From contig NZ_CP109450.1 of NCBI RefSeq assembly GCF_041438865.1, positions 3,892,501-3,956,500 on the forward strand: a stretch of 64,000 bases of DNA, in the 5' to 3' direction. Below are positions 60,087 through 64,000 of the stretch, piece by piece (the stretch's first letter is position 1; every line of letters begins with the position of its first letter). The notes below the pieces were generated by a model. It ran no database searches. It was not told the DNA's origin and saw only the letters and a program-made list of their open reading frames with translations. A program made the position numbers and the translations under genes. The stretch is from Streptomyces sp. NBC_01471 (GTDB lineage Bacteria > Actinomycetota > Actinomycetes > Streptomycetales > Streptomycetaceae).

Positions 60087-60241
60087 GTGCATCCCCCGAT
60101 GCTCCGTCGGGCCGTACCGACCGCCTTCTGACGGGCAGTCGGGCGTAAACGGAGGAGAGCCTGCTACGGATAATCCGATGGTAGAGCTGTTATGGCGCGG
60201 GGTGACAGAGGGTTTCCGGAAATCGCCTTCGCGTGCGCTGT

Positions 60242-61321
60242 TCAGTTCGGCAGCGGCAGCTGCACCACGAGTAGCTTTCCGGCCATGGTCACGCCGCCGT
60301 CCATGGCGACGGCGAGCCCGTCCGCGTACAGGTGCGGGCCCTCGATGACGGTACGCGGGCTGTCCTCGCCGTCCTCGGCCCCGACCTCGCCCAGCAGGTA
60401 CGGGATGGGGCTGTGGCCGTGGACGATCCGGTGGCCGCCGAAGACCCCCAGGAGCTCCTGCACGGCCTGCGGTCCCGACTCGTCGCGGAACGCGAAGCGC
60501 TTGGTGAACTTGCGGAACAGGTCCCAGCATTCGTCGGCGTCGTTGCGGGTGAGCGTCTCGCGGACGGTGTCGTTGACCGCTTCGAGCGAATCGCCGTAGT
60601 CGAGATAGGCGGTGGTGTCGGAGTGCACCAGGAGGTGGTCGTCCTCCAGCTCCATGGCGTCGAGCCGTGACATCCACTGGAGGTGGACGTCCTGCAGCCG
60701 GTCCATGTCGGCCTTCTGGCCGCCGTTGAGCAGCCAGGCCGCCTGGAAGGTCGCGGTGCCCGCACCGGAGTTGACCGGGGTGTCGCCGAAGCGTTTGGCG
60801 CCGATGAGCAGCAGCTCGTGGTTGCCCATGAGGGCCTTGCAGTAACCTCCGGCGGCCGCGGCCTCGGCGGACAGCCGCATCACCAGGTCGATGACGCCGA
60901 TGCCGTCCGGGCCGCGGTCGGTGAAGTCGCCGAGGAACCAGAGGCGGGCGTTCCCGGCGGCCCAGTTGCCCTCGGTGTCGATGAGCCCCTGGGCGCACAG
61001 GGCGGCCAGGAGTTCGTCGAGGTATCCGTGGACGTCGCCGACGACGTAGAGCGGTCCGAGACCCCCCTCGCCTTCGGAGGGAGCGGGGAGGGGCTGGGGT
61101 TCGGGCACGATCGGTACGACGACCGTGTCACCGGGGCCGCCACGGCTGATGACGGGCAGGTCCCGCTGGGTCGCCGTATACCCGTCCGGCTCCTCACCGG
61201 CGGCGTACCGCGGCGCCTTCCCGGCCTCGTGGACGTGCTCGGACGCGGGCAGGGGCGGTACGCGGAAGTCCCGCACTGTCGCCGTCCGCATCGCGGGTTC
61301 CAGACCGGCCCCCTGAGTCAT
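60242..61321 (-). CDS. Calcineurin-like metallophosphoesterase
   Basis: Two-metal phosphoesterase, possibly of the symmetrical Ap4A or protein-phosphatase type. The 359-aa product has a variable Pro/Glu-rich N-terminus (1-105), then GPLYVVGDVHGYLDELLAAL (GDxHG, about 111-130), WFLGDFTDRGPDGIGVIDLV (GDxxDRG, about 147-166) and GNHELLL (about 185). The C-terminal GHRIVHGHSPIPYLL carries the last metal histidines. ATG at 61319-61321 follows GGAGGGG. Substrate not known. Confidence 0.92.
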   Translation of the reverse strand: MTQGAGLEPAMRTATVRDFRVPPLPASEHVHEAGKAPRYAAGEEPDGYTATQRDLPVISRGGPGDTVVVPIVPEPQPLPAPSEGEGGLGPLYVVGDVHGYLDELLAALCAQGLIDTEGNWAAGNARLWFLGDFTDRGPDGIGVIDLVMRLSAEAAAAGGYCKALMGNHELLLIGAKRFGDTPVNSGAGTATFQAAWLLNGGQKADMDRLQDVHLQWMSRLDAMELEDDHLLVHSDTTAYLDYGDSLEAVNDTVRETLTRNDADECWDLFRKFTKRFAFRDESGPQAVQELLGVFGGHRIVHGHSPIPYLLGEVGAEDGEDSPRTVIEGPHLYADGLAVAMDGGVTMAGKLLVVQLPLPN

Positions 61322-61492
61322 CGACCCCTCCACCACCGTCGCGCGCCGTGCACCGGTCGGACCTGCCTGGTCGGGGGGTCCGCGGTGTCGTGCGCCCATC
61401 ATAGGAATGCGACCAGCACTCTGTGACGCACCAGGGGTGCTGAATCCGGACGGTCTGCCGACCGACCGCCCGTTTCGCACCTATTGAGGTGG

Positions 61493-62614
61493 TCAGTCCG
61501 GCGCGGGGGAGCGGGGTGCGCTGACCGTCGTGCGCGGCGGGCGGCGCTGCGAGGAGGTCCGGACGATGAGTTCGGTCGGTATCACCTGCTCGACCGGGTG
61601 ATCGTCATTGATGCCTTCGATGGCATCGATGAGTAACTGGATGACGGCCGTACCGATCCGGCGGGGCTTGAGCGAGAGGGTCGTGATGGGCGGCTCGGTG
61701 CTCGCGTACACGGTGGATTCGCTGCAGCAGACCAGCAGCAGATCCTCGGGGACACGCAGTCCGTACCGCCGTGCTGCCGCCAGCAGGTCGGTGCCGTTGG
61801 GGTCGAAGAGTCCGTAGACGGCGTCCGGACGGTCCGGACGGGCGAGCAGGCGGTCCGCGGCGACGGCTCCCGCGCACGGGTCGTGCGCGGGGTAGGACTC
61901 GTACACCGGATCCTGTCCGACCCGCTCGCACCAGCGCAGATACGCGGTGGTGGAGAGGCGGGTGTACGTGTCCGTCGTGGTGCCGGTGAGCAGCCCGATA
62001 CGGCGGGCCCCGGCTGCGGCGAGATGGTCGAGCAGATCGAGGACCGCGGCCTCGTGGTCGTTGTCGACCCAGGCCGTGACGGGCAGGGTGCCCGCCGGGC
62101 GGCCGTCGGAGACGACGGGGAGGCCTTGGCGTACGAGTTCGATGACTACGGGGTCGTGGTCGGAGGGGTCGATGACTACGGTGCCGTCCAGCGCGACGTT
62201 CGACCAGACGTCGACCGCGCTGTGGCGCGACGTCGCGGGGAGGATGACGAGGGCATAGCCGCGTGCGAGCGCGGCGGAGGTGGCGGCTCTGGCCATCTCG
62301 GCGAAGTACGCGAATTCGGTGAAGGTGAAAGGTTCATCCCCGTACGTGGTGACCGTCAGGCCGATGAGGCCGGACTTTCCGGTACGGAGGGTTCGGGCCG
62401 CGGCGGAAGGGCGGTAGCCCAGCCGGTCGGCGACCTCGCGGACATGGCGGCGGGTGGCGTCCGGGAGCCTGCCCTTGCCGTTGAGCGCGTCGGAGACGGT
62501 CGTGATGGAGACACCGGCTGCGGCGGCCACGTCCCGGATGCCCGCTCGTCCTTGCCGGTTGGCCCTGCGGGGAGTCTCCGCCCGGCTCACCTGGTGCTTC
62601 CCTGCTGCTGTCAT
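61493..62614 (-). CDS. LacI-family transcriptional regulator
   Basis: The 373-aa product has the LacI helix-turn-helix IRDVAAAAGVSITTVSDALN (about 25-44) with KGRLPDATRRHVREVADRLG and YRPSAAARTL. A periplasmic-binding-protein-like sensor domain follows (about 75-355). ATG at 62612-62614 (MTAAGKHQVS) is chosen over an open frame to 62680. Its sugar ligand and targets are not evident from the neighbours. Confidence 0.92.
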   Translation of the reverse strand: MTAAGKHQVSRAETPRRANRQGRAGIRDVAAAAGVSITTVSDALNGKGRLPDATRRHVREVADRLGYRPSAAARTLRTGKSGLIGLTVTTYGDEPFTFTEFAYFAEMARAATSAALARGYALVILPATSRHSAVDVWSNVALDGTVVIDPSDHDPVVIELVRQGLPVVSDGRPAGTLPVTAWVDNDHEAAVLDLLDHLAAAGARRIGLLTGTTTDTYTRLSTTAYLRWCERVGQDPVYESYPAHDPCAGAVAADRLLARPDRPDAVYGLFDPNGTDLLAAARRYGLRVPEDLLLVCCSESTVYASTEPPITTLSLKPRRIGTAVIQLLIDAIEGINDDHPVEQVIPTELIVRTSSQRRPPRTTVSAPRSPAPD

Positions 62615-62949
62615 GGCGAGCCGATAGTAGGGCGATGAGGGGCGGTTGAGCTGAGCGCATATGCACGCGTTGACAGGCACGTTTCTGCATGATCATTTAG
62701 CATCAATCACCTTTGAATACAGGGCATTTGGGGGTCATGTCAAAAGAGTCTCGGGTGTCGGTGGGCGTGTGCCTGGCCCATGCCTGATGTTGCGATGAGG
62801 TCTCAACTCACCTCTTCGGGGGACGCGCGCCACGGCGCGAGCCATGGGCGCGCGCCAGGTCCGGAAGTACGCCCCCCGTCGGCGCCCGCCATTCGCACGG
62901 AGCGGTGTTCCTCATAGGGTGGGTTCATCCGAGTCGAGGAGGACCCGCT
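62615..62949. other. Divergent lacI-hisC spacer
   Basis: No gene is visible. A TTGACA at 62670-62675 with CATTTA 18 bp further (62694-62699) could be a plus-strand promoter. The AT-richer 62680-62735 stretch, with ATGATCAT at 62689-62696, is a candidate operator region for the LacI protein. Confidence 0.35.
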
Positions 62950-64000
62950 GTGAGCCAGAAGAGCCCCAGGCTGCGCGCCGCACTGGACGGCATTCCCGCG
63001 TACGTTCCGGGCAGGCCGGCCGCCGAGGCCGGCCCGGTCGCCTACAAGCTGTCCTCCAACGAGAACCCCTATCCGCCGCTGCCTGGGGTGATGGAGACCG
63101 CGATCGCCGCGGCCGGGACCTTCAACCGGTACCCGGACATGGCGTGCACCGCCCTGATGAACGAACTGGCCGAGCGCTTCGGGGTGCCGGTCTCCCATCT
63201 GGCGACCGGTACCGGATCGGTCGGCGTCGCCCAGTCGCTGCTCCAGGTGACCTCGGGCCCCGGTGACGAGGTGATCTACGCCTGGAGGTCGTTCGAGGCG
63301 TACCCGATCATCACGCGGATCAGCGGGGCGACCGCGGTGCAGGTGCCGCTTGACTCGGGCGATGTGCATGACCTGGACGCCATGGCGGCCGCGATCACCG
63401 AGCGAACCCGGATGATCTTCGTCTGCAACCCCAACAACCCGACCGGGACCGTGGTCCGCAGGGCCCAGCTGGAGCGCTTCCTGGACCGGGTGCCCTCCGA
63501 CGTCCTGGTGGTCCTGGACGAGGCGTACCGGGAGTTCAACCGGGACACCGATGTGCCCGACGGCATCGAGGTGTACCGGGACCGGCCCAACGTGGCGGTG
63601 CTGCGGACCTTCTCCAAGGCGTACGGGCTGGCCGGGCTGCGGATCGGCTTCGCCATCGCCCATGAGCCGGTCGCGGCCGCGCTGCGCAAGACCGCGGTGC
63701 CCTTCGGGGTGAGCCAGCTGGCGCAGGACGCGGCGGTCGCGTCCCTGCGGGCCGAGGACGAGCTGTGGGGCCGGGTCGGATCGCTGGTCACCGAGCGGAC
63801 CCGGGTGTACGAGGGGCTGGTCGGCCAGGGCTGGACGGTGCCGGAGACACAGGCCAACTTCGTGTGGCTGCGGCTGGGCGAGCGCACCGCCGACTTCGCC
63901 GCGGCCTGTGAGAAGGCGGGGGTGGTGGTGCGTCCCTTCGCCGGTGAGGGCGTACGGGTCACCATCGGTGAGACCGAGGGCAACGACCTCTTCCTCCAGG
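62950..64000 (+). CDS. hisC: Histidinol-phosphate/aromatic aminotransferase (C-terminus cut by window end)
   Basis: PLP aminotransferase of histidine or aromatic amino acid metabolism; the first 350 residues are present. It starts from GTG with GAGGAGG 7 nt upstream (MSQKSPRLRAALDGIPAYVP). It has KLSSNENPYPPLPGV (about 36-50), FVCNPNNPTGTVV (about 157) and the PLP lysine in LRTFSKAYGLAGLRIGF (about 217-233). The frame remains open at the window end, with VVVRPFAGEGVRVTIG visible. HisC and the aromatic aminotransferase Pat are close; which one this is cannot be told here. Confidence 0.9.
   Translation, partial: MSQKSPRLRAALDGIPAYVPGRPAAEAGPVAYKLSSNENPYPPLPGVMETAIAAAGTFNRYPDMACTALMNELAERFGVPVSHLATGTGSVGVAQSLLQVTSGPGDEVIYAWRSFEAYPIITRISGATAVQVPLDSGDVHDLDAMAAAITERTRMIFVCNPNNPTGTVVRRAQLERFLDRVPSDVLVVLDEAYREFNRDTDVPDGIEVYRDRPNVAVLRTFSKAYGLAGLRIGFAIAHEPVAAALRKTAVPFGVSQLAQDAAVASLRAEDELWGRVGSLVTERTRVYEGLVGQGWTVPETQANFVWLRLGERTADFAAACEKAGVVVRPFAGEGVRVTIGETEGNDLFLQ

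Noticed and set aside
1..64000. tRNA, rRNA, transposase or integrase genes
   Set aside because: No cloverleaf, rRNA segment, recombinase motif or terminal inverted repeats were recognised on either strand by eye; a dedicated scan was not possible.

Overview
This window is the replication-origin region of a Streptomyces (or very close relative) chromosome. Evidence: very high GC, many GTG/TTG starts, an oriC between dnaN and dnaA packed with TTGTCCACA-type DnaA boxes, the order rpmH-rnpA-yidD-yidC-jag-rsmG-parA-parB, several copies of the ParB site GTTTCACGTGAAAC, a one-glycine-bridge FemX, and the sporulation gene ssgA. No rRNA, tRNA, insertion sequence, prophage or CRISPR array is visible.

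Layout. 1-4 kb: four codons of a probable gnd, then dnaN, oriC and dnaA, all reading leftward. 4-10 kb: the rightward rpmH to parB block. 10-21 kb: a GNAT gene, then a long leftward run: DUF6049 surface protein, murJ, a MurJ-partner pseudokinase, sigM, its zinc-type anti-sigma factor, trxB and trxA (transcribed in that order). 21-33 kb: CCA-adding enzyme, a small anchored protein, ino1, a PadR regulator with a clear operator, a bifunctional penicillin-binding protein, a GT87 glycosyltransferase, an alanine-racemase-like enzyme and femX. 33-38 kb: rpsF-ssb-rpsR-rplI, a MATE exporter and dnaB. 38-55 kb: an accessory-looking stretch of regulators, acetyltransferases, hydrolases, an orphan EACC1 conflict-type gene and a second peptide deformylase with its regulator. 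55-64 kb: a decayed ssgR, ssgA, a YibE/F membrane protein, a TPP riboswitch with thiC, a phosphoesterase, a LacI regulator and a cut-off hisC-like aminotransferase.

The first 38 kb combines replication (dnaA, dnaN, dnaB, ssb), segregation (parA, parB, eight parS sites) and cell-wall assembly (murJ, PBP, femX, DUF6049). The most notable observations are: a DnaA-trio/double DnaA-box unwinding element inside oriC; parS sites merged with transcription terminators, including one at the exact centre of a 40-bp perfect palindrome; an ssgR relic that has lost its DNA-binding domain just upstream of an intact ssgA; DnaA boxes in front of dnaB; an orphan EACC1 gene; and a 31-bp PadR operator. All family assignments are by motif recognition without database searches.
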